From Siphonodentalium dalli (lineage: Eukaryota; Mollusca; Scaphopoda; Gadilida; Siphonodentaliidae): DNA of 64,000 nt. The stretch lies in NCBI GenBank assembly GCA_032622095.1, contig CP136067.1:62446893-62510892 (forward strand), written 5' to 3'. A program made the position numbers and the translations under genes. This document shows, piece by piece, positions 1-12,364 of the stretch. The notes under the pieces are model-generated. The model was not told the origin of the DNA, did not search any database, and saw only the letters and a list, made by a program, of their open reading frames with translations. Each line of letters starts with the position of its first letter. Positions within the stretch are counted from its first letter, which is position 1.

Positions 1-540
1 AAGGTATGCAAGGATCGACTAATATCTCCTGGACTATTAAGCACCCGAGAAATAGTAAGAGAAGAGAATTAACAATTGGTTAATATATGTGACCTACTGG
101 TCTCAAGGTATTCATGAGTTTGAAGAACCTGAGCATGTGCTGATGACTGAGGCAGGGGTGTTAAGCATGCACCAATATTCTTTTCAACTCATTAATACCG
201 CTGGGAACAGTATGTAATTAGGCAATTATTTCTCAAAACCAGTCAATTACACAAAGATATGTCACCCATTCTCGACCAGAATGTCACCTTCGGGCCTTTT
301 CCAATAAAAATATAAAATAGTGCAGCGGCCAAACTGAAAAAGAGCTTTAGTTTTCGAGATACCCCTACTCACAGTATAACAAGTTGAAACCAACTTTTTT
401 TTAAGGAGAAATGTATACTGTTGACGAAAATTAGAGTGAAAAATAACGGAATTGGTGGTGGCTATTGTCAAATTGACGAACAATACCCACAGTCACTTTT
501 TCCAGACATTAACGTTTCTTTGTTTAAGTTACGCCTTACT

Positions 541-727
541 TTTCGACTTATTTTGACTTAGAAAATTCTGTCTGACTTTTAATAATAACAAATATGAACC
601 GATTTCAATAATTTTTGGTATACATGCTTCTAACAACACCCTCTCTACATGATGCGGCTCAGGGTTGGCTCGGACTGTTTTTCCTAACATTACACTTCAT
701 TTTCGACTTATTTTGACTTAGAAATTT
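541..727 (+). repeat. Pair of 27-bp direct repeats 160 bp apart
   Basis: TTTCGACTTATTTTGACTTA plus the next seven bases occurs at 541-567 and again, nearly identical, at 701-727. The spacing of 160 bp equals the unit length of the big tandem-unit elements, although this sequence is unrelated to them. The rest of 1-1360 is AT-rich and holds nothing else I can name. Confidence 0.6.
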
Positions 728-1361
728 TTTTGATTTTTTGATTTTTTTTTCTGTACAAGCTTCTTGCGACACCATATCGATATTATTAATCCAAATTTTT
801 CTTTAAGTTAAAAATCTTTGTTGTTGGGTTTACGGATAATGCGGGTTGAATTTGCCACGGTGGGGGTATGCTAGCACGCGAGTGCACACCTCTTGTTTAG
901 ATTTTCATGCCATTTGGAGCCGAAACATTGATTTTTTACTGAAAAATAGCTCTTTTTCACAAAAATATTATATTTCAAACATTATCATTCAAATGGGTAT
1001 TGCTATAATGCCAGAATATTTAATCTGTATGGTGTAGCAGTTATCTGACAAGCATATGTAGAAAGAAGTTAACAGAATTTTAGAACGGTTTGTGGAATAA
1101 TGGATTTTAGCTACCCCTCCCCCAAACCCGTTTTTGGTCGAAAAATTACATATTTTTGTTAAGACCTTTACCAAATGTTGCAATTGAGCATAATGGGACC
1201 AAACATAACTTAATAAATGCTGAAAATTGAGCCCGGGGACATTGCTTAAGTGATTAAAGACGTGTTTGGGCTTCCAGACCCCAAATTACGACAACAACAC
1301 ATTTTATTTACTATTACCACAGTAAGTGTTGCATATCACAGCCGCTCGTTGTGAAGTGGGA

Positions 1362-1448
1362 TTAATTTTTATCAGGATATGTTAGTTCCCGAAAGTCTGC
1401 ACCGTATGTGCAGACTTTCGGGAACTAACATATCCTGATAAAAATTAA
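1362..1448. repeat. Perfect foldback hairpin, 41-bp stem, 5-nt loop
   Basis: The left arm 1362-1402 is exactly complementary to the right arm 1408-1448. The loop is CGTAT. The stem includes AGTTCCCGAAAGTCTGCAC and its complement. No flanking target duplication is evident. A perfect stem this long suggests a recent palindromic duplication or a minimal foldback element. It could be transcribed as a small dsRNA precursor, but nothing shows that. Confidence 0.93.
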
Positions 1449-1901
1449 CCTTTGTTCAAAACCTCGGTTAATATTGAGATCATATCTTTTCAGCATGTGG
1501 CGTCTTCAAGACTTCAAATAAAGTAGGGGGTCCTCAAAATTGTGCCTTTCTTATTTTCCAGCCACTTCTCGTTAAGTGCGCATGCTTTCTGAACCCATTT
1601 CATCTATATTAATTGTGTACGCGTCCTTATACAACTCTCTATTGTCCATACACTCAGTCAGTGAGTTTGAGCTATTGCCATGACTTGGTATCCGTCGTCC
1701 GTGTGTGATTCGTCAACAATTTCCTTTAGCATGGGCTACAGGTCGTACCTTTGGTTGGATCATTATAAAATTTGTCATAGTATAAAGCTGTTGACATTGA
1801 CATGCAAATCGGAACAAGTCATTTTCGGGTCATTCGAAAGAAAAAAACATGGCTGCCAGTTAGTGATGCGGACCGGACCGGGCAACCATTGTACACAGTA
1901 C

Positions 1902-2080
1902 TAACTAGAGGTGTGACTGTGCAGGTGCACAACTCTACCCCTAATCTTAAACCTATTGACCGAAAAATGTAGGAATAAAAGCTCGGACAAAATTATGCAA
2001 GTTGCAAAAAGGTTCTTAAGTCGAAAAAGGGGAATAACTCCACACAAAAAAGTCGGGAGACATCATAATCGCAGGTGCAT
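1902..2080 (+). repeat. Dispersed repeat H ('CTAGAGGTGTGACTGT'), copy 1
   Basis: It begins CTAGAGGTGTGACTGT and continues with a segment containing ACCGAAAAATGTAGGAAT and GCTCGGACAAAATTATGCA. Copies lie at 23647-23965, and a fragment lies at 7083-7150. It has the same style as the other 'AAAAAGGGG.ATAACTCC' repeat units of the window. Non-coding. Confidence 0.75.
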
Positions 2081-2141
2081 AGGTTCCCATGGTACTAAAT
2101 ATCAGTGCCAAGATTCAAAAACATTGACCTATAAATGTAGG

Positions 2142-2295
2142 AACAAGACAGTCAATGACTGTGGTGATGCTCACCAGACTGTAAAGACTGAGAAGACTGG
2201 GACTAGGAAGACCATAAGAAATAGTACTTGTCAAAATCACTTAAAAACAAGTAGTCCTAAAGAGGGACGTAGCTATTGGGTCTCCATTGAGCAGT
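2142..2295 (+). repeat. Fragment of the 1.8-kb dispersed repeat G
   Basis: ACAAGACAGTCAATGACTGT followed by 'CTCACCAGACTG.AAAGACTG' matches the left end of repeat G at 14957 and 36093. Only the first ~150 bp are present. The sequence then changes before the tandem-unit element at 2430. Confidence 0.7.
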
Positions 2296-2429
2296 AGGTT
2301 GTCAACTTTGAAATTTTCAACTGCATGGACCTGATCACCCCCACCCCTTTGCACATGTTGGAATTTTACAACTGATACCTCAAGATTTCCTAACTGTTGC
2401 AAACTTCCAACCTGATATCCCCTCCTTTT

Positions 2430-4899
2430 TAGCTCAACTTACTTTTGTAAGTTTGAGCTATTGCCATGGTTTGTCGTCCGTGTGTCCGTCAACAATTTCC
2501 TTTGGCGCGGGCTACAGGTTGTGCCTTTGGTCTGATCTTAATGAAATTTGTCATGAATGTTGACATTGACATGTAGATGGGAACGAGTCATTTTGGGGTC
2601 ATTCGGCCAAAAAACATGGCCGCTGGCAGCCATCTTGGATTTCAAGATTCAATCCATTGGCGCGGCCTACAGGTCGTACTGTTCATCTGATCATCATGAA
2701 ATTTGTCATTGATGTTAATAATGACATGTAGATGGGAACGAGTGATTTTGGGGTCGTTCGGCCAAAAAACATGGCTGCCAGCAGCCATCTTGGATTTTAC
2801 TCTTTGCATGACTAAATCCTTTGGCGCGGGCTACAGGTCGTTGTTTTGGTCGGAAGTTTATGAAATTTGTCATGTATGTTAACACTGTCATGTAGATGGG
2901 AACGAGTGATTTTGGAGTTGTTCGGCCAAAAAACATGGCCGCCAGCAGCCATCTTGGATTTTACTCTTTGCATGACTAAATCCTTTGGCGCGGGCTACAG
3001 GTTGTACCTTTGGTCTAATCTTTATGAAATTTGTCATGAATGTTGACATTGACATGTAGATGGGAACGAATCATTGTGGGGTCATTCGGCCGAAAAACAT
3101 GGCCGCTGGCGGCCATCTTAGATTTCAAAATTCAATCCATTGGCGCGGGCTACAGGTCGTACTGTTCGTCTGATCATCATGAAATTTGTCATGGATGTTA
3201 ATATTGACATGTAGATGGGAACGAGTCATTTTGGGGTTGTTCGGCCAATAAACATGGCCACCAGCAGCCATTTTGGATTTTACTCTTTGCATGACTAAAT
3301 CCTGGCGCGGGCTACAGGTCGTAGCTTCGATCGGAACATCATGAAATTTGTCATGGATGTTAACAATGACATTTAGATGGGAACGAGTGATTTTGGGGTC
3401 GTTCGGCCGAAAAACATGGCCGCCAGCAGCCATCTTGGATCTTACTCTTTGCATGACTAAATCCTTTGGCCCGGGCTACAGGTCGTACCTTTGGTCTGAT
3501 CTTTAGTAAATTTGTCATGAATGTTGACATTGACATGTAGATGGGAACGAGTCATTTTGGGGTCATTCGGCCAAAAAACATGGCCGCTGGCAGCCATCTT
3601 GGATTTCAAGATTCAATCCATTAGCGTGGGCTACAGATTGTACTGTTCGCCTGATCATCATGAAATTTGTCATTGATGTTAATAATGACATGTAGATGGG
3701 AACGAGTGATTTTGGTGTCGTTCGGCCAAAAAACATGGCTGCCAGCAGCCATCTTGGATTTTACTCTTTGCATGACTAAATCCTTTGGTGCGGGCTACAG
3801 GTCGTAGCTTTGATCGGAACATCATGAAATTTGTCATGGATGTTAACAATGACATGTAGATGGGAACGAGTGATTTTGGGGTCGTTCGGCCGAAAAACAT
3901 GGCCGCCAGCAGCCATCTTGGATTTTACTATTTGCATGACTAAATCCTTTGGCGCGGGCTACAGGTCGTACCTTTGGTCTGATCTTTATGAAATTTGTCA
4001 TGAATGTTGACATTGACATGTAGATGGGAACGAATCATTGTGGGGTCATTCGGCCAAAAAACATGGCTGCCAGCGGCCATCTTGGATTTCAAGATTCAAT
4101 CCATTGGCGCGGGCTACAGGTCGTACTGTTCGTCTGATCATCATGAAATTTGTCATTGATGTTAATAATGACATGTAGATGGGAACGAGTGATTTTGGGG
4201 TCGTTCGGCCAAAAAACATGGCTGCCAGCAGCCATCTTGGATTTTACTCTTTGCATGACTAAATCCTTTGGCGCGGGCTACAGGTCATTTTGTTGGTCGG
4301 AAGTTTATGAAATTTGTCATGGATGTGAACAATGACATGCAGATGGGAACGAGTGATTTTGGAGTCGTTCGGCCAAAAAACATGGCCGCCAGCAGCCATC
4401 TTGGATTTTACTCTTTGCATGACTAAATCCTTTGGCACGGGCTACAGGTTGTACCTTTGGTCTAATCTTTATGAAATTTGTCATGAATGTTGACATTGAC
4501 ATGTAGATGGGAACGAATCATTGTGGGGTCATTCGGCCAAAAAACATGGCTGCCAGCGGCCATCTTGGATTTCAAAATTCAATCCATTGGCGCGGTCTAC
4601 AGGTCGTACTGTTCGTCTGATCATCATGAAATTTGTAGGTCGTAGCTTTGGTCAGATCTTCATAAAATTTGTCATGGATGTTAACAATTATATGTAGATG
4701 GGAACGAGTTATTTTGGGGTCAATTAGCCAAAAAAAATGGCCACCAGCAGCCATCTTGTATTTTACTCTTTGCATCACTGAATCCTTTGGCGCAGGTTAG
4801 ACATTTCAATTAGCACCTTTCCTATTTCCTCCATTTACTGTCAACCATTAAATTATTCCCCTACCTAAGTTGAGCTACAGTGTCATTGACACTTTCATT
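2430..4899 (-). mobile_element. Tandem-unit element A, copy 1 (~15 units of ~160 bp)
   Basis: A non-autonomous element made of ~160-bp units. Each unit carries GCGCGGGCTACAGGTCGTAC, a CATGAAATTTGTCATG core, GTAGATGGGAACGAGT and AACATGGCCGCCAGCAGCCA. Two unit types alternate: one ends 'GATTTCAAGATTCAATCCATT' and the other 'TTTACTCTTTGCATGACTAA'. One outer edge is the hairpin TAGCTCAACTTAC-TTTT-GTAAGTTTGAGCTA (2430-2460). The other edge carries TTGAGCTACAGTGTC plus the palindrome AGTGTCATTGACACT (4879-4893). Comparison with element B implies the element really runs on the minus strand, with the AGTGTCA palindrome at its 5' end and the hairpin plus A-run at its 3' end. Tandem-core elements of this kind (pearl/Helitron-like) are known in bivalves. 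The superfamily here is unproven. Confidence 0.88.
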
Positions 4900-4984
4900 A
4901 ATTGTGGCCGACAATCAAACAAATTTTGATCCCAACTCTGCATAGGTCAAATACACCAAATGTGACTGGTTGAACCCATTTTAA

Positions 4985-5370
4985 CAAATCTATAACACAG
5001 TCCCAAATAACACAAAGACCCTCCATACTACTTATAAGCTAAATAGGCCTGGTGGGTCTCAAGGAGGAGCCATTTTAAGAATTACTATAGGGTCGCACCC
5101 CTATTTGAACAAATTTGAATACCAGTCACCCAAGGACTCTCCATACCAAATATATGCTAAATATGCCAAATGTTTCTTGAGACGATGTTTTAAGAATAAC
5201 TGTTTAGGGAAAGAATTATGTCCATGGCTCTGCCCATATTTGACCCAGTGATCCAATTCTGAATCAAATCTGAATCCCAGTAACCCAAAGCAATAAAAAG
5301 CTGAATTGGCCTGATGGTTCTTGATATGAAGACGTTTTAAGAATTACAATGGATGGACAAGTTATGTCCC
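4985..5370 (+). repeat. Diverged repeat C fragments
   Basis: Two or three degenerate units containing 'CCCATTT.AACAAATCT', 'CACCCAAGGACTC(T)CCATAC' and 'TTTTAAGAATTACTATAG'. They match the internal units of repeat family C elsewhere (for example 6605-6955). No terminal hairpin was seen here. Confidence 0.7.
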
Positions 5371-5374
5371 TGGC

Positions 5375-5455
5375 TCCCTATGGGAGGCTCGCATATATAA
5401 GAGAATGCACTGTTACATGATATTTAATGCTGCACCAGCTCCCTTCATGAAAGGG
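5375..5455. mobile_element. Truncated piggyBac-like MITE fragment
   Basis: It contains GCATATATAAGAGAATGCAC and ends CTCCCTTCATGAAAGGG followed by TTTA. The reverse complement of this end matches the left end (CCCTTTCATGACGGGAGCTG) of the intact MITE at 27932-28169. The other end is missing. Confidence 0.65.
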
Positions 5456-5934
5456 TTTATAAATAATGGCCTAACTGTCAGATTCACACTAAGGCTTTGG
5501 AATTAGTTTGTTATCATAAGCCACATGTCATTTATATACAACTCTCTACCAAGCAGATAGCTCTAGGACATCAATCAACAAAGCTGTCAATCCAAGCAGA
5601 TTTTGTTAATACTGCCATCTCATTAATCACCTTAGCCAGCACAATTGTAAACATTCTGTCTTCTCAGGAACCCTCCTCATATCTCATTTAGATCTAAGTA
5701 TCCCTGTTTGCATGTTCTCGATTTTAGACTGATTTAAATCAAATTTGGTGTGGTCAACCTGGTGGCTGTTTAAAAAAATAAAAGGCTGCTCGGCCACAGT
5801 GTCCCCCGATGTGGTGGCTTCATTTGGAGTGGAGGCTTTGTAGAAGTATACTATATGGATACTTCACTTGTGCATTGTCTCATTACTGACATGCATACAA
5901 ATAACCAAATCTTAAAAAAAACTCTTAAAGTCAA

Positions 5935-6460
5935 AATATAACCTCAAATTGGCACAAAATGAAGAAAATTACAAGAAAAATTGAATTTTCTAAGTCGAAA
6001 AGCCCATAACTCTGAGAAAAATCATCGGATCAAACTCAAATTCGAACTTGACCTGTATTTTGATATCAATGACTCACAAAAAAATAGAATTTTCAATTGA
6101 AAAGTCCAAACTTGAGTTATCATCCGGAAACCAAAGAAAAAAGAAGAAAATTGAATTTTCTAAGTCGAAAAAAGTCCCATAACTCTAGGAAAAATCATTG
6201 GATCAAACTCAAATTAGAACTCAACCTGTATTGTGATATGACTGATCCACATAAAAACGATATTTGCAATTAAAGGATCTAAGTAAAACAAGTCGAAAAA
6301 GGGCCACAACTCTCGCAAAAATGGGCGGAGCAAACCCATATTCGAACTTGACCTGTATTTTGGTCTGATAAACTCACTTATGACATTTGCTTTTGATCTA
6401 ATAACCGAAATTAAAGTTATCATCCGGAAACCATTTCCGGACGGACGGACGGACACCGGC
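5935..6460 (+). repeat. Tandem-unit repeat D, copy 1
   Basis: About three ~155-bp units with 'TTTTCTAAGTCGAAAA', 'CATAACTC', 'CGAACTTGACCTGTATTTTG' and 'GTTATCATCCGGAAACCA', ending in CGGACGGACGGACGGACACC. Related arrays lie at 20655-21500. Non-coding. Confidence 0.8.
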
Positions 6461-6539
6461 TATTTTAATAAATATGAGCAAGGAATTAAATCTAAATTAA
6501 AATTAAAAAAAAAAATTATTTGAAAACAAAATACAAATT

Positions 6540-6955
6540 TTAATTTAAAGTATTTTTGTTTGTTAAATTGAGCAAGATGTTCAATCTAAAAAAGAAAATT
6601 AGTTTTTTTTAAGAGTTATGTCCCTGGCTCTGCCTATATATGACCCAGTGACACCATTTGAACAAATCTGAACCCGAGTCACCCAAGGACTCTCCATATC
6701 AAATATAAGCTAAATAGGCCCAATAGTTCTTGAGAAGAAGACGTTTTAAGAATTACTATAGAGGGATAGAGTTATGGACCCAGTGACCTCATTTGAACAA
6801 ATCTGAATGTGACCTAGGGAACATCCACACCAAATATGAACCCATTCGGTCTGATGGTTCCAGAGAAGAAGAAGTTTAAAGAATTGTTGATGGATGGACA
6901 GACGGACGGACGATGAGTGATGACTATAGCTCCACTCAGGTGAGCTAATAAGAGA
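6540..6955 (+). mobile_element. Element C, copy with terminal hairpin
   Basis: It starts around GTTAAATTGAGCAAGATGTT (about 6563). It continues with units containing ATGTCCCTGGCTCTGCC and CACCAAATATGAACCCATTC, then GGACAGACGGACGGACGA, and ends in the hairpin TAGCTCCACTCAGGTGAGCTA (about 6928-6948). The architecture equals the other C copies (17085, 38170, 59850). Confidence 0.8.
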
Positions 6956-7082
6956 ACGCACTGACATGATATCTTGTTATAAAATAATAACTTATTGGGT
7001 AAATATTAAAACTAGGAGCTCCCTTCTTTTGATCTATGTATATGTAAATGGTTTTGGAAATAATTGCATCTCATTGAAAATT

Positions 7083-7150
7083 TAAACAAAATTGACCTAA
7101 AAATGTAGGAATAAAAGCTCGGACAAAATTATACATGTTGCGAAAATTTT
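7083..7150 (+). repeat. Repeat H fragment
   Basis: ACCTAAAAATGTAGGAATAA followed by GCTCGGACAAAATTATACAT matches repeat H at 1902 and 23647. Confidence 0.65.
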
Positions 7151-7235
7151 ATTAATATAATTTTATTAATATAAGTATATGGTCTGCTATACGATAATGA
7201 CTTCAACAGTGAACCACGCTAACTTGATTTACTGA

Positions 7236-7450
7236 AATAACTCATAGCATAGTGATGTATCTATGTATACACCGTACTCGCACACACACATATTTAGCAT
7301 TTTAGTAAAATAAACTCCGGCTCCGAATATGTTTTTAATTTGCTCGCCCACAACTACATCATCCGTAGTTTAGTCATGGAAATCTCTGAATATCGGTTAT
7401 GGTATTTATTAATTTTTCGGCTTATTTATTATCAGATCGGAATGGGACTT
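7236..7450 (+). repeat. Dispersed repeat F, copy 1
   Basis: AAACTCCGGCTCCGAAT, TTTTTAATTTGCTCGCCCA, CAACTACATCATCCGTAGTT and a 'TTATTTATTAT' tail recur at 34318-34535 with point differences. No coding content. It may be a SINE-like or MITE fragment. Confidence 0.7.
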
Positions 7451-7479
7451 GGGACATTTTAATCGCAACAGGGAAGGCT

Positions 7480-10400
7480 TTCCGATTGCGTTTGGTAGTT
7501 TCTATTGATGAAACTTTCTTTTCTTGCTATCACATAGCATAATCCATATGAAGGTTAAAGGTACTCAATCCGAATTAACGCTCCTAAATTACTATTTCTT
7601 TGGCTTCGGGGGTGATCAGATATCAGATATCGATTTTTGAAGTTTGTTATTTCTCGAGATGTGGAATTTAATGTGGCTCAGAAACACGTGGTCAAACGGA
7701 TGGTCTCAGACAATATTGCGGATGAAGATGGATAACTCTAAAATCAAGTGTTAATACGACCAAATTTCGTGATACTTATGTGATAATACGGCCATATTTT
7801 GTTGAACAAAATATGATAAGTTTTGGGAATTTTATTCCATAGTTGACAGTGGTTAGCATTATTTTGTTGCAATAAATCGATAATTCTGAAAGCGTATTTT
7901 GAAGAAATGTTGTTATTGTATCTTGATGATATGGGAACCGTCTGATCGGATTGAGTACCTTTTAGCATTTATCATCTGTACATTTTGGTGGATCCCTTGC
8001 TGAATTATGTTGTACACTAATTAATTTATAGATATATTGTAAATGTGAAATCATAAAATGTCCAGAATGTTTACCACATCTGGACAGAAATGGTTTTAAC
8101 TAAATTTCATGATACACCCATCAAGACCCATCAATGCAAATTGTGTATATTTCAGTTGACTACATTGTTGTGGATGTGTACTAAATACAGAACCACACAA
8201 TAATGTGAATGAAGTGAGTGTTGTTACACACTCATTTGTCATGCTGTAAGTTACAACTCCAGACATTTTAGGCTATTATGTTGTGCTACAACAAATGTGT
8301 GCGATAACGCACCTCAATCAATGTGCAGTTTTGTACATATATTCGCCTATCGTAGACCTAATGCTATATTATGAAATATTATAATTTTCTTTTCATTGTA
8401 TTGAACTAATCAACTACAACGTCCTGTAAAAGTCAGATACATAACTATTCCTATCTTCTATTACAGTTTGTATATGTGATTAGTTCAGTTTGATATGATA
8501 GTGATTACTTAGTATAAGTGTGAATGGACTTAAGGCAGGATAACTCTCTGGGTTTGGGATACACCTTGTCGACAAGAGTGGGTTAGGACCGGAGGCTCGT
8601 TCTCGACGAAAACTGCGAGTTCAGACTAAAATTATATGTCAAATTGTAGGTCTAGGTTTGCAGTATCAGAAACCAGTGGCATTTTCTGGGAAAATGTAAG
8701 CTAAGTGGCAGAAATTTGTCTTCGAAAGTAGCCTTTGGCATTCGTACGCAAACAACGCAAAACCCAATTTTACCCTAAAACATAACTTTGTAACATGTGG
8801 CCACGTGTCCCTACTACAATTCCATTTGAAAATATTTAACATTTCCCACATGGACTACCCACAGAAACGAATTTACCAAGCCCACTAAATACGTGGTTTC
8901 GGAATCCATTATATCGATTTATTTGCCACCTGCACACGGTTACAGAGGTCAATCCCATATCCCTACATGTATGGAGCCCATAGTTGTCACTTAACTTTTG
9001 TCTTTCCATGCACAGCAACTGTGTCGTGATATCTATCAATTTCAAATATTGTGTTCGTCGTGTGGTTCCGTTTTTATACATGGCAGTGAACATATTATTG
9101 CAGACTTGTTCAAGATAAATTCAGGGTTCCAAAACTCCAGTCCAATTGACATATATGTGCGATATCCAATTACGGCACAATGGTTTTTAATTTATTATTA
9201 GAGGGGTAGTGATGCTGTGAGGTCCGTAAATTGTCTTTATTTCTCTTTTTATTTTTCTCGACATATATGGAAGTTACATGTATATATGTGCACGAGCCCC
9301 ATGTCCATAACTTATAACTGTGATGGGGTACCAGTGTTTTTGTTATTATCTTAGATATTGATATTATGATGTCTAATAATAAATATATCAGAATATATTA
9401 TTTATCATTGACATTCATGGCCATTCATGTTTCGATCGGAATGGTATACCAATATATATATTGGGATGCTTCTCAACTCAGATAAAGCTATTCCAGAGAA
9501 TAACAAAAGTTCAAAGGTCAGTGGATGGATGCGGATGGGTAAGCTGGTGGTGCATACACTATAGTACGACATACCATATTATACAACACGCCATCCAATT
9601 TACATGTGTTCAATGCGTGTATGCTCTTATATATATGTGTATAAGGCCACCATAATGTGTCCAGAACCCACCCTCCATGCATGCACAACATGATACATTC
9701 CAATTAAAAAATTCACACAAAGTATATAGTTATATAGGTAAGATTAAAAAAATGAAATAATTATTTCGACACATTCGTATATGTATTTGATCTTAAATTC
9801 TTACATATAGATTCAAATAATTTTGAAATTTATGCATAAGCTGTATTAAACACAATACCGAATATCTGAGAAATGAACCCATTCTATATGACATTGACAA
9901 TAATCTTACAGAATGCCTATATAAAGGGGTTGATACAGGGTCGGCACGGAAATCCCAACCACAAATATATACCGTTGGCCTGAATCGATGGACATCCCAC
10001 TGCAATTCCGACATTACAAATTCGAAAACAAATGAACAATGATCGAATTATAAAGAGCATGGTACCTATTCTGATATACAAGTCACGGGGCAGCGAATAA
10101 AATGACATTGGAGGGGAAATTATGTCACTATATATACACCAGTAATTAAATTATTTAACTACATGTATATATGCAATCTTGGTGCGCATGCATGCAGTTC
10201 TGAGAGTGTATATCCATACCATGCATGTGTGAGTCTGTGTCGCATTTAACGAGTCAACGCGCTATTACACAGCTCAACACCAGTTCCTCTCTACCATGCA
10301 GGGCAGTTACTTATACTTAGACACTTATAATACGTATGTTACCTATACTTAGACACTTATCAGCCAAAAAACAATAAAAGGAACAATCAGCCCAATCTGA

Positions 10401-10730
10401 TAAAATTGTCGCAACTCTTAAAAGTGAATGGCCGGTTTCCAATATTGAAGTTGACCTGTATTTTGTGGTATTGAACCTACATACCATATTTCATTCCATT
10501 TAGTTCAGTAAAGTTATCACCTGTAAATGGCATATGAATAGAGATGATGCAGACGGGCTCATTATGTATACGGTGCATTATGTTTACGGACTGATCAAAA
10601 ATGTAATAAAGATGCATTGAGGGTACCAGGCTATATTTTAAGAAATTACATTAATTTGTATTCAGGTTCAAGTAATATGTTAATAATTATACTATCTTAT
10701 TAGATATGGTTAGGTTTACTTTATATACAT
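7480..10730. other. Intergenic stretch without recognised genes
   Basis: AT-rich, low-copy sequence. Open frames are short and have no family signature. Small local features include TA-rich runs near 9440-9460, and a 17-bp direct repeat TATACTTAGACACTTAT around 10310-10350. I see no RNA gene. Confidence 0.5.
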
Positions 10731-10732
10731 GG

Positions 10733-11995
10733 CACCCTGAATACATTGTTTAAATGGGCGCATAAATTGAGATATGTTTAGGTAGGGCCCGACGGAGATT
10801 CGATTCGATTTCGAATCTTACGTTCCGATTCGATTAGATTCGAAAGTGATCGTGTGATTCGGGATATGTCTAATCTTTGTATACAAGTCCTTTATCACCG
10901 GGAATGGACTGCATTATATATACAATCTGGCACCTCCGTGGTCCAATGTGTATAGTTGAATTACTCGTGCAACCTGCTGGTAGGACTGTGATGGTTCGTG
11001 TTCATCACGGTTGTACTATAATCGTAGCGCACATGGGTTTCCTCCACCACATAAAACCAGCAATGTCGCGATTTTGCCAGGCCCCAGCTGCGAAGCGAGT
11101 GAATTTCTTGTGGGACATATATTTGTATGTCGGTATTTGACATTCTTACCAGAAAAGCCTATATTGCGTTACTCAACTCAATCAAATAATATATTTTTTA
11201 AATTTAAAACTTAACACGATATAAATAAATTAAATAAACATTTTGGGCTCCAACATGTCGTGTCCAAATCCGGTCAACATCTTTATACAGCATATGTTAT
11301 CCGGGAAATGGAATATGGTTGACCATTTAGCTTTCATGACAACTCAATTGATCCGATGGATAGGCCCAAGTTGGGATACTATACATTGACCTGTAATCCC
11401 GTTGCGTATGCGCCATTCCCTAGTCACGATGCGAAATTTTTGTATCGCTCGTGCCTGCTGTGCGCGACAGGGTGAAGTGTATACATGCGCAGACTCCAAA
11501 GTTCCAAACTGCTTACTTTCACGAGCTTCACACATAGTGACATAGTCCCAGTGGCACAAAATATGAAATGATGTCGTGCCATTCTCATATATTAAACTGT
11601 TTAAAACTGATTAAATACTGTTCATATCATGTCATAGAAATTAAGTTTAATGAACCCCTTCGTAATCTCACTGATGTTATAAAATCATCGGACATTTGCC
11701 CCCATTTTTGCTCGTATCTCCCACTCATCGGTACCGACAATCTACTAAAGTGTTTGAAAAAGATTCGATTCGATTTCGAATCATGATTCGATTAATCATT
11801 ATCATGATTCGATTCGAGATTCGATTCGTTGGGTTTAGTTTATAAGTAATATTTCGTTTTCAACATATTTTTTCTTCAACACTATATACGAAGCATGCAG
11901 AAGAAAATGGCGTTAAATCACAGTTTATGTTGTTGTTGTAACTGGGGGTCTGGAACCCTGGATACATTGTTTAAATGGGTGCATACAATGAGATT
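10733..11995. repeat. Segment bracketed by GATTCGATT tracts and a second direct repeat
   Basis: Degenerate GATTCGATT tracts occur at about 10796-10865 and 11762-11836. Both contain GATTCGATTCGATTTCGAAT. The motif ATACATTGTTTAAATGGG plus flanks occurs just before the first tract (10740-10775) and just after the second (11962-11990). The order suggests a bounded unit of ~1.25 kb. No gene is recognised between them. Confidence 0.55.
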
Positions 11996-12364
11996 GCATC
12001 ATGCACATTGCGAATAAAAGGCTCACACTAATGTAATTGATGCCTGATTCATACTTAATGTGCCGGTATGATATACATATTTTTCATAGAATTCCACACC
12101 TCAATTGCGAAATTACCACATGATCTTCATGAATTTATATACGGTACTTATAAGAGTCCGTCCTTTTGTGGATTATCTAATCACTGATTTATTTCGCTCA
12201 AATGAAATATCACAAAGACGTGTTGGTGTCGATGCTTCAGATACATGTGTATGATTGCTAGATCTGCCTTCCATAGAAAGTCAAGTGTGTAATCTTCGTG
12301 GCAATGATCGACCTCGTGTTCGTAAAAATGGCGACCCCCGAAACCATGTGTTTGGTACTATTTT

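Noticed and set aside
2715-4778. Repeated ~60-110-residue minus-strand frames with conserved peptides (for example SHAKSKIQDGCW)
   Set aside because: The apparent conservation comes from the ~160-bp tandem units of element A. Units carry indels, and many copies are interrupted by stops.
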